Shown: positions 17,016 through 26,081 of the stretch, piece by piece
Layout: every line of letters starts with the position of its first letter
Position numbering within the stretch: position 1 is the first letter of the stretch
NCBI RefSeq assembly: GCF_001956045.1
Contig: NZ_MRTH01000006.1
Location: 1 to 64,000, forward strand
Length of the DNA: 64,000 nt
From: Paenibacillus sp. FSL H7-0331
GTDB lineage: Bacteria; Bacillota; Bacilli; Paenibacillales; NBRC-103111
Direction of reading: 5' to 3'
Notes under the pieces: model-generated
Seen by the model: the letters and a program-made list of their open reading frames with translations, nothing else
Database searches by the model: none
Told to the model about the DNA's origin: nothing
Program-made: the position numbers and the translations under genes

Positions 17016-18767
17016 ATGAGCCGGAAAATACCGGTAAGTGAGTATACGGGGCTGTTGAACAGCTATTTAAGACCACAGCGTAAAAGTATGGCCGTGCTGG
17101 GGATTCTGCTCATCGGCGGCATTGTCATGCAGCTGATTAATCCGCAAATCATCCGTTATTTTATTGATACAGCCCAAACCCAGGAAAGCTCCAGTCCACT
17201 TATTTATGCGGCTATCTTATTTATTGGTGTTTCTCTCCTTCATCAGGGATTAACTGTAGCTGCAACCTATATTGGTGAGACGGTAGGCTGGATTGCAACC
17301 AACAAGCTACGCGGCGATGTTGCTGCACATTGTATGAAGCTGGATATGTCGTTTCACAAAGCTCATACTTCGGGTGCTATTATTGAACGGGTTGACGGAG
17401 ATATTAATAATTTGGCCAATTTTTTCTCTAATTTTGTCGTATCATTATTAAGTAATTTGCTGCTGGTAATAGGTATGCTCATCCTGCTGTTTCGCGAGGG
17501 CTGGGTAATCGGCTTGAGTATGACAGTATTCGTTATATTTGCGATCTATATCATTCAGTACATACGCAAGTTTGCAGTTCCACATTGGGGTAATATGCGT
17601 CAGATGAGCTCTAGGTTTTATGGATTTCTGGGGGAGCATCTAGAGGGCACAGAGGATACCAGAGCCAATGGAGCTTCGAATTATGTGATGCATCGCTTCT
17701 ATGTAATGCTGAGGGAGTGGCTGCCGCTGCGCGTGAAGGCGTTTCTTGGCTGGGCCTCCATGTGGATCACAACCCTGATTATTTTCACGATTGGTAATGC
17801 TGTCGCTTTTGGTTTAAGTGCGGTTCTCTTTAAACAAGGCTCTATTACGATAGGAACTGTGTATATGATCTTCTATTATACAGAGCTCATGGCCAAGCCG
17901 ATCGAGAAGATTCGAACTCAAATGGAGGATTTGCAAAAAGCCGATGCCAGCATTATTCGGGTTCGGGAGCTGCTGGAAACCGAGTCTGCGATTCAGGATG
18001 GAATCGGTCTGCCGCTGCCGCAGGGTGCTTTATCAGTTACGTTCAATAATGTGGAATTCGGTTATGAGGATGATATCACGACACTGCATAATCTGAATCT
18101 TCATCTGGAGCGCGGTAAGGTGCTCGGAGTACTGGGACGAACAGGAAGCGGTAAAACGACGCTTGCCCGCTTGCTCCTGCGTTTCTATGATCCCCGTTCA
18201 GGGAGCATTCGTTTGGAGGGTGTCGATCTGCGTGATGCGACACTTCAGGAGCTTCGTGGGAGAGTGGGATTGGTTACGCAAAATATTGAAATTTTTCAAG
18301 GCACGGTCCGAGACAACCTGACTTTCTTTGATGAGGAGATACCAGATCAGACGATTATTCATGTCTTGGAGGAGCTTGGCCTGCAGGATTGGTTTCATTC
18401 GCTGCCTTCAGGTTTGGACAGCTTGCTGGAGTCGGGCGGAGGCGGCTTGTCCGCAGGTGAAGCGCAGCTGCTTTCATTCGCCCGCGTCTTTTTGTCGGAT
18501 CCAGGACTCATCATCCTTGACGAAGCTTCTTCAAGATTAGATCCTGCTACAGAGCAGCATATCGAGAAAGCCATCAATCGATTGCTGGAGAATCGTACCT
18601 GTGTTGTGATTGCCCATCGGCTGGCAACCATCAGCCGCGCGGACTATATTCTTGTACTTGATCAGGGTCGGATTGTTGAATTTGGTGAGAGAAGCGCTTT
18701 GGCTGCGGATAGCAGCTCCCGCTATAGCCAGATGCTCGTGGTCGGAATGGAGGAGATGCTGGCATGA
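17016..18767 (+). CDS. ABC exporter half-transporter A (type IV, fused TMD-NBD)
   Basis: A 583-residue half-transporter: about six membrane helices (residues 20-310), then a nucleotide-binding domain. Motifs: Walker [11 protein letters not shown]-loop VTQNIEIFQ, a variant signature LSAGEAQ, Walker [13 protein letters not shown] with intact catalytic Glu, and H-loop [11 protein letters not shown] at 17016 follows AGGAGAGGAA; an upstream ATG at 16998 precedes that site and is unlikely to be used. It overlaps the next gene by 4 bp, so the two form a heterodimer. The substrate is unknown; such pairs export drugs, peptides or lipids. Confidence 0.92.
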   Translation: MSRKIPVSEYTGLLNSYLRPQRKSMAVLGILLIGGIVMQLINPQIIRYFIDTAQTQESSSPLIYAAILFIGVSLLHQGLTVAATYIGETVGWIATNKLRGDVAAHCMKLDMSFHKAHTSGAIIERVDGDINNLANFFSNFVVSLLSNLLLVIGMLILLFREGWVIGLSMTVFVIFAIYIIQYIRKFAVPHWGNMRQMSSRFYGFLGEHLEGTEDTRANGASNYVMHRFYVMLREWLPLRVKAFLGWASMWITTLIIFTIGNAVAFGLSAVLFKQGSITIGTVYMIFYYTELMAKPIEKIRTQMEDLQKADASIIRVRELLETESAIQDGIGLPLPQGALSVTFNNVEFGYEDDITTLHNLNLHLERGKVLGVLGRTGSGKTTLARLLLRFYDPRSGSIRLEGVDLRDATLQELRGRVGLVTQNIEIFQGTVRDNLTFFDEEIPDQTIIHVLEELGLQDWFHSLPSGLDSLLESGGGGLSAGEAQLLSFARVFLSDPGLIILDEASSRLDPATEQHIEKAINRLLENRTCVVIAHRLATISRADYILVLDQGRIVEFGERSALAADSSSRYSQMLVVGMEEMLA

Positions 18768-20566
18768 GTACATTTGCCTTCTTGTTTAAACTAACACGAT
18801 ACCGAATTTGGCTTTACATCGTGAATGCACTTGCATGGACGCTCATTTATTTGGCTCCGATTGTACCCGGTTGGGTGACCAAGCAATTTTTCGATACCTT
18901 ATCCGGTTCTTCCTTATATGGTTTTAATGTGTGGACCTTGATCGCCCTGCTGATCGCTTCGGCTTTGGGACGTGCCATCATCATTATTTTTGGCTTTATT
19001 ACTGATGTGCAGTTCCGTTTCCGTATTGGAGCACTGCTTCGCAGAAATATGCTTACACGTATTTTGAAGGAGCCGGGAGCCAAAGCCATTCCTTGCTCGC
19101 CGGGAGAGGCAATCAGTAACTTTCGCGATGATGTGGAGCAGGTTGAAGAAACGGTGAGCTGGTCTGTTGATGCATTCGCAATGACCTGCTTTGCTGCCGT
19201 ATCCTTTTCCATTTTGTACGGGATTAATGCGACCATGACCATGTGGGTGTTTCTGCCGCTGGTCGTCGTTGTGACCATTGCCCAAGCTGCAACAACTATG
19301 CTTCAAAAGTATCGTGCGGCAAGTCGCGAAGCTACGAGTCAGGTGACTGGAGCGATCAGTGAAATGTTCAGCAGCGTGCAGTCGATTCAGGTGGCTGGAG
19401 CGGAAGAACGGGTAATTAACCGATTCCGTAAGCTGAACGACAACAGGCGCCATGCGATGGTTAAAGATCATTTGCTGACGCAGACGCTGGATTCGATTTT
19501 TTCCAATACCGTTAATATCGGGACCGGATTTATTTTGCTATTAGCTGCAGGGGCCATGCGAGATGGCAGCTTTACTGTAGGAGACTTTGCCTTATTCGTT
19601 TACTATTTGACCTTTGTTACGCAATTTATTCAAAACTTCGGGAAATTCCTGACCTATTTCAAGCAAAGCACCGTCGCTAAGGAGCGACTGGTCAGTTTGA
19701 TTCAGGGAGCTGATGAGACTACGCTAACCGAGCATCATCCGCTGTACCTGCGTACATCAATCAGTGAGTCCGATCTGAATAATCAGCAGAAGCCAAATGA
19801 TTCGGTCGGCAGCAGAAGCTTGGAATTGCTTGAGGTGAAAGGTCTCACCTACCATTATCCTGAGACAGGCCGTGGAATCAGCAATATTCAGCTAAAGCTG
19901 CCCAAAGGTTCCTTTACGGTAATTACAGGACGGATTGGCTCGGGCAAAACAACGCTTGTGCGTACGCTGCTTGGCCTGCTTCCGATGGATGCAGGCGATA
20001 TTCGCTGGAACGGAGAAAGGGTGGAGCATCCAGGTGATTTCTTCATTCCGCCGCACAGCGCCTATACGCCTCAAGTACCAAGATTGTACAGCGACACCTT
20101 GAAAAAAAATATTTTGTTAGGTCAGGAAGAAGAAGAAGACGTTCTTCTTAAGTCGGCTGTGCATGCTGCGGTGATGGAGCAGGATGTTGAGCATTTACAG
20201 CATGGAATGGATACGATTATTGGTCCGCGCGGCGTAAAGCTCTCAGGAGGTCAAGTCCAGCGTACAGCGGCGGCCCGGATGTTCGTTCGCAATGCGGAGC
20301 TGCTCGTATTTGACGATTTGTCTAGTGCGCTTGATGTTGAAACCGAGCGCAAGCTGTGGGAACGGATTTATGGGCAGCGACAGGCGACATGCCTGGTCAT
20401 ATCCCATCGCAAAACTGCCCTTACCCATGCCGATCATATTATCGTAATGAAGGATGGACAGATTGAGGCTGAAGGTACGCTTGACCAGCTGCTGCAAACG
20501 AGCGACGAACTGCGGCACTTATGGCAGCTTAACGAGACGGAGCAAGAAGTGGAGCAAGAAAGCTAA
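18764..20566 (+). CDS. ABC exporter half-transporter B, degenerate Walker B
   Basis: A 600-residue partner of the preceding half-transporter with six helices and a nucleotide-binding domain. Walker A is GRIGSGKTT, the signature LSGGQVQ is canonical, but Walker B reads [12 protein letters not shown], with Asp where the catalytic Glu should be. One catalytic and one degenerate site is the known asymmetry of heterodimeric exporters such as BmrCD or TM287/288. The linker at about residues 325-350 is longer than in its partner. Coupled to the upstream gene by a 4-bp overlap, and followed 18 bp later by a kinase-fold gene. Confidence 0.92.
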   Translation: MSTFAFLFKLTRYRIWLYIVNALAWTLIYLAPIVPGWVTKQFFDTLSGSSLYGFNVWTLIALLIASALGRAIIIIFGFITDVQFRFRIGALLRRNMLTRILKEPGAKAIPCSPGEAISNFRDDVEQVEETVSWSVDAFAMTCFAAVSFSILYGINATMTMWVFLPLVVVVTIAQAATTMLQKYRAASREATSQVTGAISEMFSSVQSIQVAGAEERVINRFRKLNDNRRHAMVKDHLLTQTLDSIFSNTVNIGTGFILLLAAGAMRDGSFTVGDFALFVYYLTFVTQFIQNFGKFLTYFKQSTVAKERLVSLIQGADETTLTEHHPLYLRTSISESDLNNQQKPNDSVGSRSLELLEVKGLTYHYPETGRGISNIQLKLPKGSFTVITGRIGSGKTTLVRTLLGLLPMDAGDIRWNGERVEHPGDFFIPPHSAYTPQVPRLYSDTLKKNILLGQEEEEDVLLKSAVHAAVMEQDVEHLQHGMDTIIGPRGVKLSGGQVQRTAAARMFVRNAELLVFDDLSSALDVETERKLWERIYGQRQATCLVISHRKTALTHADHIIVMKDGQIEAEGTLDQLLQTSDELRHLWQLNETEQEVEQES

Positions 20567-20584
20567 AAATTAAGGAGTGATGAA

Positions 20585-21499
20585 ATGGATTTGGCTGCTG
20601 TTCACCGACATATAGCTTCCCTTCGTCATATCAAAAAGCTGCAAACCATCAATAAGGGATTTTCCTTTGACGGCAAATACTTTCTCTATACAGATGAAAT
20701 TGTACCCGTGTATGTACTGCGGACGGCTTCGATTTCACAAAGGGAGAAGAAGCAGCGTGAATTTGAGGTTGTTCGCAGTGTATTTGATCAAGGGGTTACA
20801 ACCTCAGAGCCTATAGAGTTCGGCATTATTGAAGAGCTCGATCTGTGCTATATGGTGCTTGGATATGTAAATGGCGAGGACGCCGCTGAGCTGCTGCCAG
20901 CATTAACGTCAGATGAGCAATATCAGATTGGTGTTGAGGCGGGGCGACAACTGCTGCTCATGCACCGATTAAATCCACCAAATGGTCTGGAAGCGTGGGA
21001 TAAAAGACGGTCTGCCAAGCATTACAGACAGCTGGCTGCTTATAGGGAATGTGGAGTCAAGATCGAGCAAGAGGAGAGAGTCATCCAGTTTGTTGAGGCG
21101 AATCTCAAGCAGATGACAGACCGCCCTAGCAAATTTCAGCATGATGATTTTCACCCAAGCAATCTGCTTGTCAATAATAGGGGATATTCTGGTGTTATCG
21201 ATTTCAACCGATTTGACTGGGGAGATCCTTACCATGATTTTATGAAAATTGCCTATTTCAGTCGCCAGGTGAGTGTACCGTTCTCAATAGGACAGATTGA
21301 TGGATATTTTAATAAAGAAATTCCGGAGCGCTTTTGGAGGCTATATGCTTTATATACGGCTCTTACGCTATTTCCTAATATCACCTGGACACTGGAAGTC
21401 GTGCCACACCAACTGGAATCGATGCAAGAACGTAATCGTATCGTGACGGAGGATCATTCTGGGTTTGATAAGGTAATTCCAGCCTGGTATACATCCTGA
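20585..21499 (+). CDS. Aminoglycoside phosphotransferase (APH)-fold kinase
   Basis: A 304-residue small-molecule kinase of the APH/choline-kinase superfamily. The catalytic loop is QHDDFHPSNLLV (Brenner motif, catalytic Asp then Asn), and the metal-binding motif is VIDFNRFDWGDPYHDF. The N-lobe is compatible with a nucleotide site but has no strict P-loop. The gene follows the exporter operon by 18 bp with AAGGAGTGATGAA as ribosome site, so the three are probably cotranscribed. Homologues phosphorylate antibiotics, sugars or choline-like compounds. A resistance or self-protection module is a reasonable guess, not shown. Confidence 0.82.
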   Translation: MDLAAVHRHIASLRHIKKLQTINKGFSFDGKYFLYTDEIVPVYVLRTASISQREKKQREFEVVRSVFDQGVTTSEPIEFGIIEELDLCYMVLGYVNGEDAAELLPALTSDEQYQIGVEAGRQLLLMHRLNPPNGLEAWDKRRSAKHYRQLAAYRECGVKIEQEERVIQFVEANLKQMTDRPSKFQHDDFHPSNLLVNNRGYSGVIDFNRFDWGDPYHDFMKIAYFSRQVSVPFSIGQIDGYFNKEIPERFWRLYALYTALTLFPNITWTLEVVPHQLESMQERNRIVTEDHSGFDKVIPAWYTS

Positions 21500-21524
21500 T
21501 AGGGCTTTATTGATGTGCCGACAT

Positions 21525-21590
21525 AGTCGTTACCCTGTTGTCGTTTTCTCCAATACCAGGAGAGGATGAGCAAGGTAACGGCTTATTTTT
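21525..21590 (+). terminator. Terminator of the exporter-kinase operon
   Basis: AGTCGTTACCCTG (21525-21537) pairs with CAAGGTAACGGCT (21571-21583) allowing two G-T pairs. An inner TCTCC/GGAGA stem is present, and TATTTTT follows. Confidence 0.7.
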
Positions 21591-21602
21591 ATGGATTAAA
21601 GT

Positions 21603-21631
21603 TTGACATAAACCAAACGTTATAATAATAT
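21603..21631 (+). promoter_or_regulatory. Probable promoter of the DUF2087/GIY-YIG gene
   Basis: TTGACA at 21603-21608; TAATAT at 21626-21631 gives a 17-bp spacing. A better hexamer, TATAAT at 21621, would leave only 12 bp, so the exact -10 is uncertain. Confidence 0.4.
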
Positions 21632-21670
21632 ATCTATATATTAATCGATATTTAGAAAGGAAGTCTATTT

Positions 21671-22825
21671 ATGTATGAATCAGATTTACTGTGGAGGGTT
21701 CCTTTGGAGGAACTCAAGCGTGGGTATACATGGGATGAAAGCACAGATACATTTATTTGTCTAATTTGCGGTGACCAGTTCCAAAAAGGAATGATATATA
21801 GAGCTGATGACTTATATTATGAAGCGGAAAAATTCACAACCCTGCACATAGCTAACGAGCATGGCACGATGTTCCATTATTTGATCGGGTTAAACAAGAA
21901 GCTAACCGGTTTAAGCGATTTGCAAAAAAACTTGCTTCAGCTGTTTTACGAAGGACATAGCGATAATGAGATCGTCAGTAAGCTGGACGGAGGCAGCGCC
22001 TCAACCATTCGTAATCACCGATTCGCTCTGCGCGAGAAGGAAAAGCAGGCACGGTTGTTCGTCGCTATTATGGATTTACTGGAGAAAAAGAACGGCTCCG
22101 GTTCGAAGAAAAGCGAACGCACCTCCAGACAGCATGCTGGTGCCGTTCATCGCACAGTTGCAGTACGCGACAATAACTTTTCAATAACAGACAAAGAATA
22201 TCAGGATACTATTCTTAAGTATTTTATAGAAGGTCCTGATGGACCTATAATCAGCTTTCCTGGTAAAGAAAAGAAAAAGTTTATCGTATTGCAGCATATC
22301 GTTTCAAGATTTAAGGCGGGCAGGCGTTACACAGAAAAAGAAGTGAATGCACAGCTGGAGCAGGTGTATGCCGATTATGTCACCCTGCGTCGTTATATGA
22401 TTGAATATGAGTTAATGGACCGAGAGCCTGATGGCAGTGCTTATTGGATTAAAGAGGAGGTAACACCTATGTCTAAGGAAAAAAGAAAAGAATTATTGCT
22501 AGCCTACAAAGAGACGAAACGCCCGATGGGCATTTATCAAATACGCAATACGGTGAATGGTAAAATATTTATTGGCAGCAGTCGCAATCTGGATGGTCGA
22601 TGGAATCGTCATCAGTTTGAATTGGGTATGGGTATGGAGCGTAATAAAGCATTCGAGAGTGAATGGAAGGAGCTTGGAGATAAACAGTTCGCATTTGAGA
22701 CATTGGAGCTGTTGGAGGAACGGATGGAGGGTTATCAGGATATTGATCAAGAGCTGGAGACAATGCTTGCGAAATGGATCGAAAAGCTGCAGCCTTTTGG
22801 TGAACGTGGGTATAACCTTCTCTAA
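21671..22825 (+). CDS. Zinc-finger / HTH / DUF2087 / GIY-YIG fusion protein
   Basis: A 384-residue multidomain protein. Residues 28-60 contain CLICG followed by a distal H-x-x-x-H, a likely zinc site. Residues 74-115 (LSDLQKNLLQLFYEGHSDNE, then ATIRNHRFALREK) look like a LuxR-type helix-turn-helix. Residues 170-262 match DUF2087 (FPGKEKKKFIVLQHIVSRF, then YTEKEVNAQL). Residues 267-384 form a GIY-YIG domain (MGIYQIRNTVNGKIFIGSS, then R..RH). Within the gene, at 22454-22471, a strong AGGAGGT site sits before in-frame ATG 22469, so the GIY-YIG part may also be made alone. In many relatives the DUF2087 and GIY-YIG parts are, as I recall, separate proteins. Possibly DNA-binding; function unknown. 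Confidence 0.72.
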   Translation: MYESDLLWRVPLEELKRGYTWDESTDTFICLICGDQFQKGMIYRADDLYYEAEKFTTLHIANEHGTMFHYLIGLNKKLTGLSDLQKNLLQLFYEGHSDNEIVSKLDGGSASTIRNHRFALREKEKQARLFVAIMDLLEKKNGSGSKKSERTSRQHAGAVHRTVAVRDNNFSITDKEYQDTILKYFIEGPDGPIISFPGKEKKKFIVLQHIVSRFKAGRRYTEKEVNAQLEQVYADYVTLRRYMIEYELMDREPDGSAYWIKEEVTPMSKEKRKELLLAYKETKRPMGIYQIRNTVNGKIFIGSSRNLDGRWNRHQFELGMGMERNKAFESEWKELGDKQFAFETLELLEERMEGYQDIDQELETMLAKWIEKLQPFGERGYNLL

Positions 22826-22862
22826 ACACTTACAGTCTTCTCTAAATGAAAACAACCAACAA

Positions 22863-22904
22863 TGCCTCGGTTCGCTTGCAGCTTTACCCGCAAGCACCGG
22901 GGCA
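22863..22904 (-). terminator. Terminator of the methyltransferase gene
   Basis: On the reverse strand TGCCCCGGTGCTTGC pairs with GCAAGCGAACCGAGGCA around a 10-nt loop, followed by the T-rich TTGTTGGTTGTTTT. Confidence 0.65.
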
Positions 22905-22921
22905 TGATGTATTGACCAGTA

Positions 22922-23641
22922 TTATGGCTTGCGCACTGCAAAGGTGAGGCTGTCTGCCTTCAATAGAACAGGTTGATCATCGCGATCAATGGCCAATTCC
23001 AAAGGCTCGTCGGAGACATGGAGCTCCTCCCAGCCCTCGTAATGCTGACGCAATAGCTTCAACGCTTTTTCCTTATCCATATTTACCTCAAATAAAGCTT
23101 CCCGCGGCTTATGGGTCTTGGCATCAAACTCTTCGATATTGGTGTTCATGATGATGCAGTTGATTCCTCCGCTTTTAGTGCCTTGAACCATCGATTGGAT
23201 AACTTTTTTTAACATATGAGTGGATTTGCAATGCTCGAGGCTGGAGGCAGCGACGATGTAGTCAAATTTGCCAACGGCTATTTGGTAATCACTGATGTCT
23301 GCCTGTTCGGTGTAAATAACATCCCGTACTTGATACTGCTCACTATAATGGACGAGCTTATGAAGTGCTTTTTCCAGCAGATCAACACATACAACACGAC
23401 CGTCACCGGGCTTGACCTTTTGCGCCAACGGTATGCTGTTCCTTCCCACACCACAACCCAAATCCAATATACTCATAGGCTGTCCGACATTGACCTGATC
23501 GGCTAGATCCAATATGATGGCGACGGGTTCATCGAGCCAGGTTCCTTCCTCGTACAGCTTATGATCCTCGAAATACTGTTCATGGTATTCCTTTTCTTCC
23601 TTGCGAATTTTTTGCAATTGTGCGGTGTCGCTGCGGTTCAT
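22922..23641 (-). CDS. Class I SAM-dependent methyltransferase
   Basis: A 239-residue Rossmann-fold methyltransferase with motif I ILDLGCGVGRNS (SAM binding), an acidic residue at the end of strand 2 (VCVDLLEKAL), the motif YTEQADIS, and motif IV FDYIVAASSLEH. The C-terminal part resembles TehB/YdjJ-type small-molecule methyltransferases. It is monocistronic and convergent with the DUF2087 fusion gene. The substrate cannot be inferred. Confidence 0.85.
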   Translation of the reverse strand: MNRSDTAQLQKIRKEEKEYHEQYFEDHKLYEEGTWLDEPVAIILDLADQVNVGQPMSILDLGCGVGRNSIPLAQKVKPGDGRVVCVDLLEKALHKLVHYSEQYQVRDVIYTEQADISDYQIAVGKFDYIVAASSLEHCKSTHMLKKVIQSMVQGTKSGGINCIIMNTNIEEFDAKTHKPREALFEVNMDKEKALKLLRQHYEGWEELHVSDEPLELAIDRDDQPVLLKADSLTFAVRKP

Positions 23642-23796
23642 TATGAACGCCTCCTTTTGTATGTATTCTTGTTACACATGCAAGTGATACGACCTCTATG
23701 ATAGCTTTACCCCAAAATGAGCGGCTTCAATAATCATTTTTCAAAATAGTTCCAGGGATTGTAAATTTTAAGTCACAAACTGCCAAAAAGATATAT

Positions 23797-23811
23797 TGAT
23801 AATTATTCTCA
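23797..23811 (+). promoter_or_regulatory. Fur box of the efe operon
   Basis: TGATAATTATTCTCA matches the 15-bp Fur core TGATAATNATTATCA with one mismatch. A weaker second site, TGAGATCAATTATCA with three mismatches, follows at 23829-23843. Both lie between the methyltransferase gene and efeO. Confidence 0.75.
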
Positions 23812-23887
23812 TCTATGTTACTTTCTATTGAGATCAATTATCAACGGAACTAGTTTTTATCATAAATTATAGGGAGTGTCCTTTCTC

Positions 23888-24739
23888 ATGCAAACTCGTA
23901 ATGTCATTACAGCAGCCGTTCTTTGCTCATCACTGTTATTTTCAGGATGCAGCGTCAATACCACTAGTGTTCAGCCTGTCCCCAAAACAGAAACGGGTAA
24001 GTCTGGTGAGAGTGTAGAATTAAAAAAAGAAGTGGAGCAATACCGCAAATATGTTATTGAGCAATCGGATGCCTTCGTCAAAGCAACTACTGAATTTGTA
24101 ACCGCAGTGAAAGCCGGGGATATCAAGAAAAGTCAGGAGCTGTATGCGCCAGCGCGTATGTTTTATGAGCGGATTGAGCCTATAGCCGAATCCTTTGGCG
24201 ATTTGGACCCGAATATTGATGCCCGTGAAGGTGATGTTGATGACAAGGACTGGAAGGGCTATCACCGCATCGAGAAAAGCTTATGGGTAGACAAGACGAC
24301 CAAAGGAATGGAATCCGTTGCCGATACTCTCTTAAGTGACAGCAAGCTGCTTCGTGCCAAAGTAGAGACTGTAGAGATTGACCCAAACATTTTATTGACC
24401 GGAGCTGTAGAGCTGCTAAATGAGGTATCATCGACCAAAGTAACCGGTGAGGAAGAACGTTACTCCCGCACCGATTTGTATGATTTTGCTGCTAATGTAG
24501 AAGGTGCTGCCAAAATATTCGAGCTGTTAAAGCCGGAGCTTACAAAGAAGGATGCCAGCTTGGTCAAAACGATCGAGAGCCGTTTTACCGCACTGACCAC
24601 TGAACTTGCTGCATATAAGAAGGGCAATGGATATCTGCTGTATGATGAGCTGAAGCCGGAGCAGACGAAAAAACTCAGTCAGGCCGTGGATTCATTAGCT
24701 GAACCTTTATCCAATATGGGTAAAAAGCTGGGGGCTTAG
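23888..24739 (+). CDS. efeO: EfeO/EfeM-type iron uptake lipoprotein (imelysin domain)
   Basis: Extracytoplasmic lipoprotein component of the EfeUOB ferrous/ferric iron importer. The 283-residue product has a signal peptide with lipobox LFSGC (Cys21) and a single helical M75 imelysin-like domain with the HxxE motif in GYHRIEKSLW (around residue 130). It lacks the cupredoxin domain of enterobacterial EfeO, as usual in Firmicutes. ATG at 23888 is preferred, because the GTG at 23876 overlaps the AGGGAG site. First gene of a Fur-boxed operon, 5 bp before efeB. Confidence 0.9.
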   Translation: MQTRNVITAAVLCSSLLFSGCSVNTTSVQPVPKTETGKSGESVELKKEVEQYRKYVIEQSDAFVKATTEFVTAVKAGDIKKSQELYAPARMFYERIEPIAESFGDLDPNIDAREGDVDDKDWKGYHRIEKSLWVDKTTKGMESVADTLLSDSKLLRAKVETVEIDPNILLTGAVELLNEVSSTKVTGEEERYSRTDLYDFAANVEGAAKIFELLKPELTKKDASLVKTIESRFTALTTELAAYKKGNGYLLYDELKPEQTKKLSQAVDSLAEPLSNMGKKLGA

Positions 24740-24744
24740 AAGGT

Positions 24745-26061
24745 ATGGACGATATCAATAAAAAGCAAGTGGATTCAGAAGGCAGCGTGGACCGGGAAAA
24801 GAAGGGAACACCGATTTCCCGGCGGGACATGCTGAAGATGGCTGGCGTAGGGGGAATGGGCCTCCTGATCGGATCGGTCGGTATCGGTGGCGTATTAGCC
24901 GGAACGCAAAAGGGATTCAGTTCACTAGTTGGGACGACTAACGCGGCTAGTGATCGTATCCCTTTTTATGGTATGAATCAAGCGGGCATACTTACCCCTT
25001 CGCAAAATTTCTTGTGTTTTGCTTCATTTGATTTAAGCACCACTCAGTTGGGTGAGGTAGTTGAGCTGTTCAAAGCCTGGACATCAGCCTCAGCGCTGAT
25101 GTGTTCGGGAGAGCCGGTCGGAACAGAGAACACGAATCCCAAGCATCCTCCTGCGGATACAGGGGAGGCTGTAGGCTTAAGTGCTTCAAAAACGACGATT
25201 ACGTTTGGGGTGAGCCCCTCCTTTTTTGATTCCCGTTTTGGATTATCATCCAAAAAACCAGACGGGCTGGCAGATTTGCCGCGGTTCAAAGGGGATAATC
25301 TTCGCAAGGAATGGTGTGGGGGAGACATCGGCGTGCAGGTCTGTTCGGACGATCTTCAGGTCGCTTTTCATGCTATTCGTAATCTTACTCGTATCGCCAG
25401 AGGTAAAGCTGTATTGCGCTGGACGCAAGAGGGATTTCAAAGGACTGGAGCAGCCGGTAACCCGAACGATACCCCGAGAAATTTGCTTGGCTTCAAAGAT
25501 GGGACTGGCAATCCGGATGTGAATAATAAACAATTAATGAACGAGCTCATCTGGACGCAGTCCTCTGATGGGCCCAGCTGGATGGCAGGTGGCAGCTATA
25601 TGGCTGTGAGACGCATCCGTATGCGCATCGAGGTATGGGACCGTTCTACGCTTGGTGATCAGGAGGCGACATTTGGCCGCTATCGGGATTCCGGAGCTCC
25701 GCTTGGAGGCAAGCATGAATTTGATCCTCTGCAATTAGATGCCAAGGGAGCCGATGGACAGCCTCAAATTCCGATGACCTCACATGTCAGGCTGGCGAAC
25801 TCCGATGGGAAAGAAAAAATTTTACGCCGCTCTTATTCCTACTCCAGTGGTATTGACCATCAAACAGGTCAGTTGGATGCTGGGCTTTTTTTTATTAGTT
25901 ACCAACGCGACCTCTCCAAACAATTTATCCCCATTCAGCAGCGGCTGGCTATGCAGGATAAATTGAACGAATATATCACACACGTCGGCAGTGCTGTCTT
26001 TGCTTGCTTTAACGGAGTTCGGGAAAGCGGGTATTTAGGGCAAGCATTGTTCGAAGGATAA
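24745..26061 (+). CDS. efeB: EfeB, Tat-exported Dyp-type heme peroxidase
   Basis: A 438-residue dye-decolorising-type heme peroxidase that oxidises Fe(II) for uptake through EfeU. The N-terminus is a Tat signal (SRRDMLKM, Arg26-Arg27, then a Gly-rich hydrophobic core). Dyp landmarks are the GFKDGTGNPD motif with the distal Asp, a downstream MAVRRIRMRIEVW, and SYSYSSGIDHQTG. It is exported folded with heme, so it depends on a Tat system encoded elsewhere. Sits between efeO and efeU, the usual partners. Confidence 0.93.
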   Translation: MDDINKKQVDSEGSVDREKKGTPISRRDMLKMAGVGGMGLLIGSVGIGGVLAGTQKGFSSLVGTTNAASDRIPFYGMNQAGILTPSQNFLCFASFDLSTTQLGEVVELFKAWTSASALMCSGEPVGTENTNPKHPPADTGEAVGLSASKTTITFGVSPSFFDSRFGLSSKKPDGLADLPRFKGDNLRKEWCGGDIGVQVCSDDLQVAFHAIRNLTRIARGKAVLRWTQEGFQRTGAAGNPNDTPRNLLGFKDGTGNPDVNNKQLMNELIWTQSSDGPSWMAGGSYMAVRRIRMRIEVWDRSTLGDQEATFGRYRDSGAPLGGKHEFDPLQLDAKGADGQPQIPMTSHVRLANSDGKEKILRRSYSYSSGIDHQTGQLDAGLFFISYQRDLSKQFIPIQQRLAMQDKLNEYITHVGSAVFACFNGVRESGYLGQALFEG

Positions 26062-26081
26062 ATTCGTGGAGGGGGGCAGTT

